Assembly (NCBI GenBank): GCA_019322855.1
Contig: JAHWIA010000058.1
Location: forward strand, 1 to 5,677
DNA from: Candidatus Woesearchaeota archaeon
Lineage (GTDB): Archaea > Nanobdellota > Nanobdellia > Woesearchaeales > WJKV01
DNA length: 5,677 bases
Reading direction: 5' to 3'
Shown here: piece by piece, positions 5,633 through 5,677 of the stretch
Numbering within the stretch: the first letter of the stretch is position 1
Layout: each line of letters opens with the position of its first letter
Program-made: the position numbers and the translations under genes
Notes under the pieces: model-generated
Told to the model about the DNA's origin: nothing
Database searches by the model: none
What the model saw: the letters and a program-made list of their open reading frames with translations, nothing else

Positions 5633-5677
5633 ATGGCAAGAAAAGGAAGAATCATTGATCTGAAATTCGGCAAGAGC
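5633..5677 (+). CDS. Start of a third small basic protein gene, 3' partial
   Basis: The frame opens with ATG seven bases after the preceding stop and stays open to the edge, giving 15 residues (MARKGRIIDLKFGKS). It is basic from the start. RIIDLKFGK resembles RIRELKHQGK of the gene at 4535, one residue shorter, and both begin with MA, a basic residue and lysine. This hints at a third member of the same family, but 15 residues are too few to be sure. It is the second gene of an operon with the one before it. Confidence 0.6.
   Translation, partial: MARKGRIIDLKFGKS

Noticed and set aside
1..5677. CRISPR arrays, tRNA or rRNA genes, insertion sequences
   Set aside because: No repeat-spacer pattern, cloverleaf, rRNA-like stretch, transposase or terminal repeats were seen by eye.

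Overview
The window most likely comes from an archaeon, probably a small-genome DPANN-type lineage such as Woesearchaeota or Pacearchaeota. The lineage is inferred; no rRNA or other marker gene is present. The archaeal reading rests on promoters: four of the five upstream regions carry a clear archaeal TATA box, often behind a purine-rich BRE-like stretch, about 25-35 bases before the expected transcript start, and the fifth has two such boxes in tandem. Two genes look leaderless or nearly so. Other genes have GGTG- or GAGG-type ribosome binding sites. Codon use is AT-rich, with AGA/AGG arginine and many ATA isoleucine codons throughout, including in the first gene.

Bases 1-2662 hold the surprise: a long gene, probably cut at its 5' side by the window edge, whose first 365 residues are a bacterial primary-type sigma-70 factor. 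Regions 2, 3 and 4 are all present, and the residues that read the -10, extended -10 and -35 elements in E. coli RpoD are nearly all intact. It continues into about 510 residues that no ordinary sigma factor has; part of these look like tandem small helix-turn-helix/wing modules. Archaea normally start transcription with TBP, TFB and TFE, so a complete sigma factor among archaeal promoters is the strongest candidate here for an undescribed system.

Bases 2663-4035 carry a TPR-like helical repeat protein with an N-terminal hydrophobic segment, driven by its own TATA box. Bases 4036-4452 carry a small protein with the size and predicted order of structure of the ribosome hibernation factor HPF/RaiA. 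Bases 4535-4765 and 5380-5625 carry two small, very basic proteins that align with each other and form a paralogous family; a third gene cut by the right edge (5633-5677) begins in a similar way. Between them, on the minus strand, lies a short secreted lipoprotein (4818-5183).

Apart from the pair at the right end (5380-5625 and 5633 onward), most genes appear to have their own promoter, so this is a string of single-gene units rather than one operon. A shared theme of transcription control (sigma), translation control (HPF-like) and nucleic-acid binding (small basic proteins) is possible, but it is inference from neighbourhood only.
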